A model generated the notes under the pieces. That model was not told the origin of the DNA, did not search any database, and saw only the letters and a program-made list of their open reading frames with translations. The position numbers were made by a program, and so were the translations under genes. DNA of 64,000 bases from Rudaea sp. (GTDB lineage: Bacteria; Pseudomonadota; Gammaproteobacteria; Xanthomonadales; Rhodanobacteraceae), in contig JARLJU010000022.1 in NCBI GenBank assembly GCA_031291055.1, forward strand, positions 156,405 through 220,404, written 5' to 3'. Shown here one piece after another: positions 26,002 to 35,353 of the stretch. How positions within the stretch are numbered: the first letter of the stretch is position 1; the number at the start of each line of letters is the position of its first letter.

Positions 26002-27288
26002 ATGCCTGTCCACCCTGATCTGGCGCCTGCCATGCGCGCGCGCCGGAGTCCCTCGCTGCATCAGCGCTTGGCACGACTCGCTGCCGCCGTAGCCCTGGGT
26101 CTCGTGGACAACGCGCCTGCGGCGACGATCGTGGTGAATAGCTCGTCGGCAGGCAGTGTGGCAGGAAGCTGCACGCTTTTCGATGCGGTGACCGCAGTCA
26201 ATACTCAATCGCCTGTCAACCAGTGCATTGCCGGCAACGGCAACAACGACACGATCAGCCTTGCGGGATTTACCGTGCCCACGACGATCACGTTCACGGC
26301 GCCGGTGAATGGCTATCTCAGCGCGCTGCCGATTGCCAAGGCGGTCACGATCACCGGCAACCTCGATGGCAATGGCAATGCGCTGGTGACGATCGAGCGC
26401 AGCGAGATCTCGGGCGTCCCCTTTCGTTTGATCCAGAACGGGGACAATCTCACGCTGCACGGTTTGACCCTTCGCAACGGTTATGCCGGTCCTGGAGGCG
26501 CCATCTACGCCATCGGCAGCGCGACCGTGACATTGACGAATTGCAGGCTCAGCAACAACACGACGGGTAGCGCCGGCGGTGCCATTTATGCGCAAAACGG
26601 CTCGGTCACGTTGACGAATTCGACGATAAGCGGGAACAGCACCGTTGCGGGCAACGGTGGCGGCATCTATGCCGGCGGCACGGTTTACGCGAATGAGAGC
26701 ACGATCAGCGGCAACTACACGACCGGGACCGGCGGAGGTATCTACGCCAGCGCTGCCGTTCTGACCAATACCACGATCAGCACCAATTACGCCGCTGTCA
26801 GCGGTGGCGGAATTTTCGCGGCTGCAGTAACGCTGCAATTCTCCACCGTGGCAGGCAACGCCGTTGCCTCGGGCGGCATCGGCGGTGGTATCGCGATTAC
26901 GTCGTACAAGGTAGCGTCGACTTCCACTGCATCGATTGTTTCCGGAAATCAGCCGGGCAACGATATCGATTCGCCGGCCGCGGTGACCCTGGGGGGCGAC
27001 CACAACCTGATCGGCGCGCACGGCGCAAATATTACGTTGGCGAACCCGGCCCTGACCTGCGACCCTCATCTCGGTCCGTTGTTCGACAATGGCGGACCAA
27101 CTTGGACGCGCCCGTTGTTCATCGGTTCCTGCGCCCTTGACGCAGGCCCGGCGACAGGCGGCCCGGTGACCACCGACCAGCGCGGCTTCGCGCGCAAGGC
27201 GGGCAGCGCCACCGATCTTGGTGCGTTCGAGAAACAGGGCCTGCTGGATCCGCCGGATCTGATCTTCGTCAACGGTTTTGAGCAGTAA
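26002..27288 (+). CDS. secreted right-handed beta-helix protein with FVNGFEQ tail
   Basis: 428 residues. A long basic N-terminus (MPVHPDLAPAMRARRSPSLH) leads into a hydrophobic core ending DNAPAA. The mature start repeats the layout of the protein at 295: GSCTLFDAVTAVN, then AGNGNNDTI. Beta-helix repeats follow (STISGNSTVAGNGGGIYAGG and others), then NNGGPTWTRP replaced here by DNGGPTWTRPLF, TTDQRGFARK, and DLGAFEK. It ends DLIFVNGFEQ. It is a paralogue of the protein at 295, so both are likely exported the same way. It converges on lepB with only 28 bases between. Confidence 0.85.
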   Translation: MPVHPDLAPAMRARRSPSLHQRLARLAAAVALGLVDNAPAATIVVNSSSAGSVAGSCTLFDAVTAVNTQSPVNQCIAGNGNNDTISLAGFTVPTTITFTAPVNGYLSALPIAKAVTITGNLDGNGNALVTIERSEISGVPFRLIQNGDNLTLHGLTLRNGYAGPGGAIYAIGSATVTLTNCRLSNNTTGSAGGAIYAQNGSVTLTNSTISGNSTVAGNGGGIYAGGTVYANESTISGNYTTGTGGGIYASAAVLTNTTISTNYAAVSGGGIFAAAVTLQFSTVAGNAVASGGIGGGIAITSYKVASTSTASIVSGNQPGNDIDSPAAVTLGGDHNLIGAHGANITLANPALTCDPHLGPLFDNGGPTWTRPLFIGSCALDAGPATGGPVTTDQRGFARKAGSATDLGAFEKQGLLDPPDLIFVNGFEQ

Positions 27289-27316
27289 GCAATCGGATTG
27301 CAGCGCAGCCCCGACA

Positions 27317-28009
27317 TCAGTATAGCGGCGACAGAAAACGGTCCATGCGTGGACGATACCAGCGGTCCGCGTCGAGCGAATACGCTACTTTGAATGCGCG
27401 ACCGACGATGCTTTCGCGCGGGACAAAACCGATATAGCGCGAGTCTTCACTGTTGTCGCGACTGTCGCCAAGAAAAAGATATTGGTTCGGCGGCACCGTC
27501 GTCGGACCGAATGAACGGATTGCCTGGCGCTGTGGCAGCACCATGATCGGATGCGGTCGTCCGGCAAGATTCTCGGTCGCATAGAGGTGATCCTGATCAC
27601 GCGTCGCCTGTGGCAAATCAGCATCGGCGAAGCCGGGCGCCGTCGTATAGTCGATTGCAGTACCGTTGATGAACAGGCGTTCACCGCGCATCTCTACCGT
27701 GTCGCCCGGCAGGCCGACGATGCGCTTGACCAGGGTGATGCCGTCCTTTGGCGACGCGAAAATCACGATGTCGCCGCGCTGCGGATCGCTACCCTTGGTC
27801 AGCCGCGCGGTCGTGAACGGGATGCGCAGGCCGTAGGCTTGCTTGTCGACCAGGATTCGATCGCCTTCGACGATCGTTGGATTCATCGAACCGCTGGGAA
27901 CATACATCCAGTCCGCGAGTGCCGAGCGGAAGATCATCATCAGCGCGAAAAACACGAACAACGATTTGTTCATGGCGAGGAGGCGCGTGAGGCGTTGAGG
28001 CAGGGGCAT
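27317..28009 (-). CDS. lepB: signal peptidase I
   Basis: 230 residues from the ATG at 28009 (GGAG upstream); the ATG at 27973 has no site and would cut the N-terminus. A single N-terminal membrane anchor (SLFVFFALMMIFRSALA) is followed by the catalytic Ser41 (VPSGSMNPT) and Lys95 (ITLVKRIVGLPGD), then the box GDSRDNSEDSR. It removes signal peptides on the outer face of the inner membrane. It is shorter than E. coli LepB and has only one clear anchor. Usual neighbours lepA, rnc and era are absent, so this may be a second copy (inference). Confidence 0.93.
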   Translation of the reverse strand: MPLPQRLTRLLAMNKSLFVFFALMMIFRSALADWMYVPSGSMNPTIVEGDRILVDKQAYGLRIPFTTARLTKGSDPQRGDIVIFASPKDGITLVKRIVGLPGDTVEMRGERLFINGTAIDYTTAPGFADADLPQATRDQDHLYATENLAGRPHPIMVLPQRQAIRSFGPTTVPPNQYLFLGDSRDNSEDSRYIGFVPRESIVGRAFKVAYSLDADRWYRPRMDRFLSPLY

Positions 28010-28179
28010 CGCTGGTCGCTCCGTCAGGTCATGGTGATGACGGAAGACCGGTGCGGGTTCGATGAAGTTCCCAGCGTGTCCGCAATGATGATCTCCACGT
28101 TCCGACAATCCTCACCCCGAAGCCCGTTTCCGGCCGAGGTACACGCCACTGCCGGTTGACGGGGATGACTGCTTGTTGC

Positions 28180-29376
28180 CTACACCGCCTCGAATATGCC
28201 CGCCGCACCCATGCCAGTACCTATGCACATCGTCACCATTCCGTATTTCTGCTTTCGCCGCCGCAACCCATTGACGAGAGTCGCAATGCGCACCGCGCCG
28301 GTCGCGCCGAGAGGATGGCCGAGCGCGATCGCGCCGCCGAGCGGATTGATCTTGTCGGCGTTCAGGCCCAGATCCTTGATCACGGCGAGCGCCTGTGCGG
28401 CGAAGGCTTCATTGAGCTCGATCCAGTCCAGGTCGTCCTGCTTGATGCCCGTCTGTTTGCAGACTTTCGGTATTGCGGCCTTCGGGCCGATGCCCATGAT
28501 TTCAGGTGGCACGCCGGCGACGGAAAAGCCGACGAAGCGGGCGAGTGGAGTCAGGCCGTAATCCTTGATCGCCCGTTCGCTGGCCAGCAAGACGGCGCCG
28601 GCGCCGTCGGACATCTGCGAGGAATTGCCGGCGGTGACGCTGCCACCCGCGCGGAACACGGGCTTGAGTTTGGCCAGCGCCTCGCGTGTCGTGCCGGCAC
28701 GTGGACCTTCGTCGTTCCTGATCGTGCGCAAGTCGTCCACAATGCTGCGTTTGTTCAAATCCGGATAGTGATCGGCCAGCGTATAGGGCGCGATCTCGTC
28801 GGCAAATTCGCCATTGGCGATGCCGGCCAGTGCCTTCGCATGGCTGGCGACCGCGAACGCGTCCTGCTGTTCGCGCGTGACTTTCCATTGTTCGGCGACT
28901 TTCTCGGCGGTAATGCCCATGCCATAGGCGATGCCGATATGTTCGTTGTCGAAGATGCGCGGATTGAAAACCGGGTGGTAGCCCATCATCGGCACCATGC
29001 TCATGCTTTCGGTGCCGCCGCCGATCATCAGATCGGCTTCGCCAAGACGGATGCGGTCGGCCGCCATCGCCACCGCCTGCAGGCCCGACGAACAGAAACG
29101 ATTAATCGTGACTGCAGCGACGACGTTCGGCAGGCCGGCGAGCAGCACCGCAATGCGCGCGACGTTCATGCCTTGCTCGGCCTCGGGCATCGCGCAGCCG
29201 ATCACGGCATCGTCGATGCCGGATTTGTCGATCGAGGGACATTTGGCCAATGCCGCGTCGATGGCGAAGGCGAGCATATCGTCGGGCCGCGTGTTGCGGA
29301 ACACGCCACGCGGAGCCTTGCCGACCGGAGTACGGACGGCAGCGACAATGTAGGCGTCTTGGGTCTGTTTGCTCAT
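28180..29376 (-). CDS. fadA: acetyl-CoA acyltransferase (thiolase) of beta-oxidation
   Basis: 398 residues from the ATG at 29376 (GGAGAT upstream); the frame before it is not homologous. Catalytic residues: Cys95 ([10 protein letters not shown]), His354 ([11 protein letters not shown]) and Cys384 ([13 protein letters not shown]). The length and the [10 protein letters not shown] start fit 3-ketoacyl-CoA thiolases. It releases acetyl-CoA in the last step of each beta-oxidation round. It lies 150 bases after the dehydrogenase/hydratase gene on the same strand, in one probable operon behind a TetR regulator. Confidence 0.93.
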   Translation of the reverse strand: MSKQTQDAYIVAAVRTPVGKAPRGVFRNTRPDDMLAFAIDAALAKCPSIDKSGIDDAVIGCAMPEAEQGMNVARIAVLLAGLPNVVAAVTINRFCSSGLQAVAMAADRIRLGEADLMIGGGTESMSMVPMMGYHPVFNPRIFDNEHIGIAYGMGITAEKVAEQWKVTREQQDAFAVASHAKALAGIANGEFADEIAPYTLADHYPDLNKRSIVDDLRTIRNDEGPRAGTTREALAKLKPVFRAGGSVTAGNSSQMSDGAGAVLLASERAIKDYGLTPLARFVGFSVAGVPPEIMGIGPKAAIPKVCKQTGIKQDDLDWIELNEAFAAQALAVIKDLGLNADKINPLGGAIALGHPLGATGAVRIATLVNGLRRRKQKYGMVTMCIGTGMGAAGIFEAV

Positions 29377-29529
29377 GGGTGACGATCTCCGAGAAATTCG
29401 TGTGCTGCTCGTCCGACACAAGGATGTGTCGTCGCGACGGGAGTTCGTTCCCGGTCGCGGAACACAGGGCCGGGGTTTGCCCGGTCCGTGTTGACGACAG
29501 TTGCGGCTGGAAGCCCGATCTGTCGCATA

Positions 29530-31908
29530 TCAGTTGCGCAATGGTTTGCCGGTCTTCAACGTCGTGACGATGCGTTCCTGCGTTTTTGGCATCTGTCCGA
29601 GCGCGACGAAATGTTTGCGTTCCAGATCCAGCAACCATTGCTCGTCGACCATCGATCCGCGTTCGACCTGGCCACCACACAAGGTATCGGCAATCCGGCT
29701 GGCGATTTCCATGTCGTGGGCCGAGATGAAGCGGCCTTCGGCCATGTTGACCAGACTGGCCCTGAACGTCGCCGCGCCGACATCGCCGGCAACCGTGATC
29801 TGACGATTCGGCAGCGGCGGGCGCCAGCCGGATTCGGCCAGCGCATTCGCCTCGTTCTTGGCGACATAGAGCAATTCGTCGGTGTGGAATACGACGACGT
29901 CGCTGGGCCGGAGCAAGCCCATTTCCTTGGCTTCGAGCGCACTGGCCGAGACTTTTGCCATCGCCACGGTCTCGAAGTAGCTCTTCAACTGCGTGAACAC
30001 GTCGCCGCCGACGGCGTTGCTTGCGGCGCGGATCGCGATCTCCTTCAGGCCGCCGCCGGCGGGGAGCAGGCCCACGCCGGCCTCGACCAGGCCGATGTAA
30101 CTTTCCAGCGCCGCAACGGTGCGCGCCGAGTGCATCTGGAATTCACAGCCGCCGCCAAATGCCATGCCGCGGATCGCGCAAACCACCGGTACCAGCGAAA
30201 ATTTGATCCGCATGCTGGTCTGCTGGAAGCGGTTGACCATCGCATCGAAGTCACCAACCTTGCCGGCCTGCAGTGCGGTCATCGCACCGGAAAGATCGGC
30301 GCCGGCGCTGAACGGTTCGCTGTCCTGCCAGATCACCAGGCCCTTGAAATTGCGTTCGGCCTCATCCACTGCACGATGGATGCTGTCGATCACGCCGGCA
30401 CTGATCGTGTGCATCTTGGTCTTGAACGACAGGATCGCAATGCCATCGTCGCCGAGATTCCACAGGCGCGCGTCGTCGTTCTCGAAAATGGTTTTGCCCT
30501 TGTCCACCGGGGTGCCGATGACGCTTTCCGGGAACAACTGGCGTTTGTATACCGGCGCGCTCGATGTCGGCAGATATCTGTCCGTGGCTGGCGAATAGGA
30601 ACCCTGCGCATTGTGCACACCGGTGCGCTTTGCATCGCTGGCCCAGGCAGGCAACGGTGCTTTGCTCATGGCCCTGCCGGCAGCGACATCCTCGGAGATC
30701 CAGCTTGCCACCTGCGCCCAGCCCGAAGCCTGCCAGGTCTCGAATGCGCCGAGCGACCAGCCGTAACCCCAGCGCAGGGCGAAATCCACATCGCGCGCGG
30801 TGCTGGCAATATCGGCCAGGTGAAACGCGGCATAGTGGAAAAGGTCGCGGAACACCGCCCACAGGAACTGCGCCTGGGGATCCTGGCTCGCACGCAGTCC
30901 GCCGAGTCTTTCCGCCGGCGATTTCATCTTAAGGATTGCCGCGACAGCGTCGTCGGCCTTGCCGTCGCTGAGGCGGTAGTCGGCCTTGGCCAAATCCAGC
31001 ACCTGGATATCCTTGCCAAGCTTGCGGAAGAACCCGGCTCCGGCCTTCTGGCCGAGGGCACCGTTGTCGATCAAGGCCTGCAGCCAGACCGGAGGCTTGA
31101 AGTAGTCGTGCCACGGATCGTTCGGCAGGGTATCGGCCATGGTCTTGATGACGTGCGCCATGGTGTCCAGGCCGACCACGTCGGCTGTGCGGTAGGTAGC
31201 ACTCTTGGGCCGGCCAATCGCGGGGCCGGTCAGTGCATCGACCACGTCAAAACCGAGCTTGAACTGCTCGGTGTGGTGCATGGTCGCGAGCATCGAGAAT
31301 ACGCCGATGCGATTGCCGATGAAGTTCGGCGTATCGCGGGCGTAGACCACGCCCTTGCCGAGTGCGGTGGTCAGGAAAGCTTCCAGGCCCTCGAGCACTG
31401 CGGCGTCGGTTCTGGCGCAGGGAATCAACTCGACCAGATGCATGTAGCGCGGCGGATTGAAGAAATGCACACCGCAGAACCGGTGATGAATACTTGCATC
31501 AAGAACATCGGCCAACGAATTGATACTCAAGCCAGAAGTGTTACTGGCCAACACGGCCTCCTTGCCAATGAAGGGGGCAATTTTGGCGTAAAGATCGCGT
31601 TTCCAGTCGAGCCGTTCGGCGATGGCCTCGATGATCAGATCGCATTCCTTGAGCGCACCCATATTCTGGTCGTAATTCGCCGGCACGATTGCGCCAGCGC
31701 GCGACTTGTCGGCCAGCGGTGCCGGCGAGAGTTTCCTCAGATTGTCGATGGCCTTGAGCACGATGCCATTGGGGTCGCCATCTTTTGCCGGCAAGTCGAA
31801 CAGCACGGTGTCGATGCCGGCATTGACCAAATGCGCCGCGATCTGCGCGCCCATGACTCCTGCACCGAGTACGGCGGCTCTGCGGATACGAAGGTTGGAA
31901 CTGCTCAT
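29530..31908 (-). CDS. fadN: 3-hydroxyacyl-CoA dehydrogenase/enoyl-CoA hydratase, FadN-like domain order
   Basis: 792 residues from the ATG at 31908 (GAGAGG upstream). The dehydrogenase comes first: the NAD loop GAGVMGAQIAAH at 15-26, then SNTSGLSINSLA, HFFNPPRYMHLVE and NFIGNRIGVF. A helical dehydrogenase domain follows. The hydratase/isomerase fold is C-terminal, with SFKTKMHTISAGV, PFSAGADLSGA and GMAFGGGCEFQMHS. This is the order of Bacillus FadN, the reverse of enteric FadB. It catalyses hydration and NAD-linked oxidation in fatty-acid beta-oxidation. The symbol is assigned by architecture only. Confidence 0.92.
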   Translation of the reverse strand: MSSSNLRIRRAAVLGAGVMGAQIAAHLVNAGIDTVLFDLPAKDGDPNGIVLKAIDNLRKLSPAPLADKSRAGAIVPANYDQNMGALKECDLIIEAIAERLDWKRDLYAKIAPFIGKEAVLASNTSGLSINSLADVLDASIHHRFCGVHFFNPPRYMHLVELIPCARTDAAVLEGLEAFLTTALGKGVVYARDTPNFIGNRIGVFSMLATMHHTEQFKLGFDVVDALTGPAIGRPKSATYRTADVVGLDTMAHVIKTMADTLPNDPWHDYFKPPVWLQALIDNGALGQKAGAGFFRKLGKDIQVLDLAKADYRLSDGKADDAVAAILKMKSPAERLGGLRASQDPQAQFLWAVFRDLFHYAAFHLADIASTARDVDFALRWGYGWSLGAFETWQASGWAQVASWISEDVAAGRAMSKAPLPAWASDAKRTGVHNAQGSYSPATDRYLPTSSAPVYKRQLFPESVIGTPVDKGKTIFENDDARLWNLGDDGIAILSFKTKMHTISAGVIDSIHRAVDEAERNFKGLVIWQDSEPFSAGADLSGAMTALQAGKVGDFDAMVNRFQQTSMRIKFSLVPVVCAIRGMAFGGGCEFQMHSARTVAALESYIGLVEAGVGLLPAGGGLKEIAIRAASNAVGGDVFTQLKSYFETVAMAKVSASALEAKEMGLLRPSDVVVFHTDELLYVAKNEANALAESGWRPPLPNRQITVAGDVGAATFRASLVNMAEGRFISAHDMEIASRIADTLCGGQVERGSMVDEQWLLDLERKHFVALGQMPKTQERIVTTLKTGKPLRN

Positions 31909-31990
31909 GTCGAACCTCTCAGTACAAAAATTCCGGGATGTGGCCAATGGGAGCGCTTCTTGACCGCCAGATCGCGCAGGACTGCAGCGA

Positions 31991-32620
31991 CTACGCGGCG
32001 CGCAGGCCGGCCGCCGCAAACTTGATCAGATGCTCTGCAGCAAGGTCGCGGTGCTGCTGTTCGGAAATACCGCGCCGCTTGATCATGCCGAAATCCGCGA
32101 TGGCATAGGTCAGGGCGCCGCTGACGATATCCAGCCGCCAATACAACTCCTGCTTCTCCAGATCGGGCAATAGCCTAGCGAATGCGGTAGCGAACTGCTT
32201 GAGTGCGGGGCCGTAGTTGTCGTGCAGGAACTTGCGCAGTTGCTCGTTATGTTCGGCGTAGGCGCGCGCGAGGACGCGAACGAAGCCGGCACCGCCTTCC
32301 TGATCATGTGACAGCGACAATGCGGGCCGGACGAAGGCGGCGAGAACATCTTCGAGAGAGAAGTCTTTTCTGGACTGCACGGCTTCCAGGGCACGCAAGC
32401 GTTGCTCGTTCAACGAGTCCAGACGCCGGCGGAAGACCTCGTTGATGAGGTTTTCCTTGGAGCCGAAATGGTAGTTGACCGCAGCCAGATTGACGTTGGC
32501 CGATGCCGTGACCTGACGCAGCGATGCGCCGGCAAACCCGTGCCGGGCAAACAGTGCCTCGGCGGAATCGAGTATGCGTTGCTTGGTGGAGAAATGGGGA
32601 ACGTTCAAACTCGCGTCCAT
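31991..32620 (-). CDS. psrA: TetR-family regulator, PsrA-like, of the fatty-acid operon
   Basis: 209 residues. The TetR helix-turn-helix is at about 12-60 (ILDSAEALFARHGFAGASLR followed by NVNLAAVNYHFGSKENLINE). The ligand domain has an LDIVSGALTYAIADF stretch. It is the first gene of the minus-strand set regulator, fadN-like, fadA-like, with 82 bases between it and fadN. A palindrome of the PsrA type lies 39 bases upstream, on top of a good promoter. In Pseudomonas PsrA represses a fadBA operon and itself until long-chain acyl ligands bind; the same logic is inferred here. The symbol is tentative. Confidence 0.8.
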   Translation of the reverse strand: MDASLNVPHFSTKQRILDSAEALFARHGFAGASLRQVTASANVNLAAVNYHFGSKENLINEVFRRRLDSLNEQRLRALEAVQSRKDFSLEDVLAAFVRPALSLSHDQEGGAGFVRVLARAYAEHNEQLRKFLHDNYGPALKQFATAFARLLPDLEKQELYWRLDIVSGALTYAIADFGMIKRRGISEQQHRDLAAEHLIKFAAAGLRAA

Positions 32621-32658
32621 CGAATCTCACGATCACCGCGACAACGTCGCGGCAGTGC

Positions 32659-32674
32659 TCAAACGAGCGTTTGA
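32659..32674. promoter_or_regulatory. PsrA-type operator palindrome
   Basis: TCAAACG-AG-CGTTTGA is a perfect 16-base inverted repeat. It fits the PsrA box described in Pseudomonas, [G/C]AAAC N2-4 GTTT[G/C], here with N4. It lies directly downstream of the -10 of the minus-strand promoter, over the expected transcription start of the regulator gene. Confidence 0.7.
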
Positions 32675-32704
32675 ATCATAGGTCGAACATGACGCCACGG
32701 TCAA
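32675..32704 (-). promoter_or_regulatory. sigma-70 promoter of the psrA-like/fadN/fadA operon
   Basis: On the minus strand TTGACC (32704-32699) and TATGAT (32680-32675) are separated by 18 bases; each matches the consensus at five of six positions. The start site is expected near 32668, inside the palindrome at 32659-32674. Confidence 0.65.
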
Positions 32705-32832
32705 CGAAAAGGCAAGCCTAGCATGCGCGTTACCGCGGGCACATCGTGGCATCGACTGTGCCCGACGTGAAGGCCAGTTAGAATTCTTGGCGGTTTTGTG
32801 AGCTAAGCCCTCGGATTGCCATGAATTTGATG

Positions 32833-32861
32833 TTAAGATTCCATCCTTGCGTTGATATATT
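32833..32861 (+). promoter_or_regulatory. candidate ndk promoter
   Basis: TTAAGA (32833-32838) and TATATT (32856-32861) with a 17-base spacer lie 35 bases before the ndk ATG, in a locally AT-rich stretch. It is divergent from the fatty-acid operon. Confidence 0.5.
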
Positions 32862-32895
32862 CCCCTAAGTGACATCTGATCCGGAGATGCAGCAC

Positions 32896-33321
32896 ATGGC
32901 GCTGGAGCGCACTCTTTCCATCATCAAACCCGACGCCGTTGCCAAGAACGTGATCGGCGAGATTTATTCCCGTTTCGAAAAGGCCGGCCTGAAAATCGTC
33001 GCTGCCAGGATGAAACAGCTTTCGCGCGCGGAAGCCGAAGGCTTCTATGCCGTACATCGCGAGCGCCCGTTCTTCAAGCCCCTCGTTGACTTCATGATTT
33101 CCGGCCCGGTGATGATCCAGGCCCTGGAAGGCGAGGGCGCAGTACTGAAGAACCGCGACCTCATGGGCGCCACCGATCCGAAGAAGGCTGCGCCGGGAAC
33201 GATCCGCGCAGACTTCGCGCAGTCGATCGACGCCAATGCCGTACACGGTTCCGATGCGGTTGAAACTGCACAAGTGGAAATTGCATACTTTTTCGCGGGG
33301 ACGGAAATTAGCTCGCGCTGA
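32896..33321 (+). CDS. ndk: nucleoside diphosphate kinase
   Basis: 141 residues, the standard length, from the ATG at 32896 (GGAGAT seven bases upstream); an ATG at 32887 and the frame start at 32869 would add non-homologous residues. [20 protein letters not shown] and the active-site [12 protein letters not shown] with His117 are canonical. It transfers the gamma-phosphate between nucleotides through phospho-His117. It opens the conserved block ndk-rlmN-pilF-rodZ-yfgM-bamB-der. Confidence 0.97.
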   Translation: MALERTLSIIKPDAVAKNVIGEIYSRFEKAGLKIVAARMKQLSRAEAEGFYAVHRERPFFKPLVDFMISGPVMIQALEGEGAVLKNRDLMGATDPKKAAPGTIRADFAQSIDANAVHGSDAVETAQVEIAYFFAGTEISSR

Positions 33322-33331
33322 TTTCGTACTT

Positions 33332-34573
33332 ATGCAAATGATTGAACATCCTGTCCAACATTTGCCTGTCGACTCCGGCACAGGTTCGGACTCGGCTCCG
33401 TCGCCGCGTCACGATGCGGCGACGCATGGGACCTCCGTGCCCCACACATCGACTTCCGATTCGCCAAGACAGAAAGTCAATCTGCTCGACTTCGACCGCC
33501 AAGGCCTGCGCGATCTGTTCGCCCAACTCGGCGAAAAGCCGTATCGGGCCGAACAGGTGATGAAGTGGATCTACCACCGCCATGTCACCGATTTCGCGGC
33601 AATGAGCGACGTGGGCAAGAAGCTGCGCGACAAACTTGAAGCGGTCTGCGAAATCGTTCCACCGAAGACCCTGTTCGAGAAACAATCCACCGACGCCACG
33701 CACAAATGGCTGCTCGGCATGGACGGCGGCAACGCGATCGAAGCAGTCTTCATTCCCGAATCCACCCGAGGCACGTTGTGCGTGTCTTCGCAGGTCGGTT
33801 GCGGGCTGAACTGCACGTTCTGCTCAACCGGTACCCAAGGCTTCAACCGCAATCTTTCCGCCGCGGAAATCATCGGCCAGGTATTCGTCGCCGCAAAGCA
33901 CCTCGGCAACGTGCCGCACCATCAACGCAAGCTGACCAATGTCGTCATGATGGGTATGGGCGAGCCGCTGCTCAATTTCGACAACGTCGTGCGCGCCATG
34001 AGCGTGATGCGCGACGATCTTGGTTTCGGCCTGGCGAACAAGCGCGTCACCCTGTCGACTGCAGGCCTGGTGCCGATGATCGACAAGCTCAGTGCGGCCA
34101 GCGACGTGTCCCTGGCGGTTTCGCTGCATGCGCCGAATGACGAATTGCGCACAGAATTGGTGCCATTGAACAGGAAGTATCCGATAGCGGAGCTGCTGGG
34201 GGCCTGTCAGCGGTATGTGGCGCAGCGTCCGCGCGCCACGATAACCTTCGAGTATACGATGCTGAAAGGTATAAATGACCTGCCGGAACACGCGCGGCAG
34301 CTGATCAAGCTGATGCGCCAGTTGCCGAGCAAGGTCAACCTGATTCCGTTCAACACATTCACCGGAACCCGCTACGAGCGTTCCGACGAAGAGGTGATCC
34401 GTTCCTTCCAGAAGACCCTGCTCGATGCCGGCGTGCTGACGATGGTACGACGTACCCGCGGTGACGATATCGATGCGGCCTGTGGCCAGTTGAAGGGACA
34501 GGTGCTGGACCGCACCCGGCGCCAGGCGGACTTCCGGCGGCGCCTGGAAGAGGGGGCCCAGCATGCAGCATGA
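33332..34573 (+). CDS. rlmN: dual-specificity 23S rRNA/tRNA adenine-C2 methyltransferase RlmN
   Basis: Radical-SAM enzyme that methylates A2503 of 23S rRNA and A37 of some tRNAs. From the ATG at 33332 it has 413 residues. The 4Fe-4S cluster motif is Cys157-x3-Cys161-x2-Cys164 ([18 protein letters not shown]). [14 protein letters not shown] and [11 protein letters not shown] are typical. The conserved start [16 protein letters not shown] begins at about residue 48, so the protein has a ~45-residue Ser/Thr/His-rich extension. No ribosome-binding site supports 33332, and a later start such as the GTG at 33437 cannot be excluded. The end overlaps pilF. Confidence 0.95.
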   Translation: MQMIEHPVQHLPVDSGTGSDSAPSPRHDAATHGTSVPHTSTSDSPRQKVNLLDFDRQGLRDLFAQLGEKPYRAEQVMKWIYHRHVTDFAAMSDVGKKLRDKLEAVCEIVPPKTLFEKQSTDATHKWLLGMDGGNAIEAVFIPESTRGTLCVSSQVGCGLNCTFCSTGTQGFNRNLSAAEIIGQVFVAAKHLGNVPHHQRKLTNVVMMGMGEPLLNFDNVVRAMSVMRDDLGFGLANKRVTLSTAGLVPMIDKLSAASDVSLAVSLHAPNDELRTELVPLNRKYPIAELLGACQRYVAQRPRATITFEYTMLKGINDLPEHARQLIKLMRQLPSKVNLIPFNTFTGTRYERSDEEVIRSFQKTLLDAGVLTMVRRTRGDDIDAACGQLKGQVLDRTRRQADFRRRLEEGAQHAA

Positions 34574-35351
34574 GCGCTGGCGTCTGCTTTGCACGGCGCT
34601 GCTATGTGGCGCCCTGGTTGCGTGCATGTCTTCCGGCGGATCGCATGTCGCCGACAGCAAGAATGAGAAGCGCGACGATGCAGCCCGCGTGCGCGTCGAG
34701 CTTGGGCAGCGCTACATGGAGCATGGCAAACTGGAGTTGGCTCTGGAGAATCTGCAAAAAGCGCTGGAATATGATTCCAACTACGTCGATGCGCATACCG
34801 TGATCGCGGTGCTTTACGAGCGCCTGGGGAAAATCAAGGATGCCGGCGAGCATTACGCGCGCGCGGCCGAACTGGCACCGAAGTCCGGCGCGGCCAACAA
34901 CAACTACGGGCAGTTCCTTTGCGCCGGCGGCCAGTATGTCGAAGCGCAGAAATATTTCGCGCGCGCGATGGAAGACCCGTTCTACAAGACGCCCGACGTG
35001 CTGTATACCAATGCCGGCAGTTGCCTGCTGGAGCATGGCGACGGCCAGCTCGATCAGGCGGAGAACGATTTCCGCAAGGCGCTCGAGGCCAATCCGAACA
35101 ACGTTCTGGCATTGTTCTACCTGGCCAAGGTGCTCTACGCCAAGAACGATTTCTTCCATGCGCGCGCTTTTATCCAGCGCTATGAGGCGCTGGGACAGCC
35201 GAATCCGGAGGCGCTGCTGCTGGCGCGAAACATCGAGGTGAAGATGGGGCATGCCGATTCTGCGCGCGAATATGCGCAGCGCTTGCATGAACAATTTCCC
35301 GATTCCGAGCAGACCCGTTCGCTCGACTCGGTTACTCCCGCGACGCACTGA
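34563..35351 (+). CDS. pilF: type IV pilus assembly lipoprotein PilF/PilW
   Basis: 262 residues; the ATG at 34563 lies inside the last codons of rlmN (11-base overlap). The signal peptide ends in the lipobox LVACM. Tetratricopeptide repeats follow: [40 protein letters not shown] and [20 protein letters not shown]. PilF is the outer-membrane pilotin that helps the PilQ secretin assemble. The rlmN-pilF-rodZ order is conserved in gammaproteobacteria. Confidence 0.93.
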   Translation: MQHERWRLLCTALLCGALVACMSSGGSHVADSKNEKRDDAARVRVELGQRYMEHGKLELALENLQKALEYDSNYVDAHTVIAVLYERLGKIKDAGEHYARAAELAPKSGAANNNYGQFLCAGGQYVEAQKYFARAMEDPFYKTPDVLYTNAGSCLLEHGDGQLDQAENDFRKALEANPNNVLALFYLAKVLYAKNDFFHARAFIQRYEALGQPNPEALLLARNIEVKMGHADSAREYAQRLHEQFPDSEQTRSLDSVTPATH

Positions 35352-35353
35352 TC

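Noticed and set aside
29488..32025. 845-codon plus-strand frame opposite the fadN-like gene
   Set aside because: It is antisense to a clearly conserved protein, lacks a start signal, and has no recognisable domain; long antisense frames are common at this GC content.
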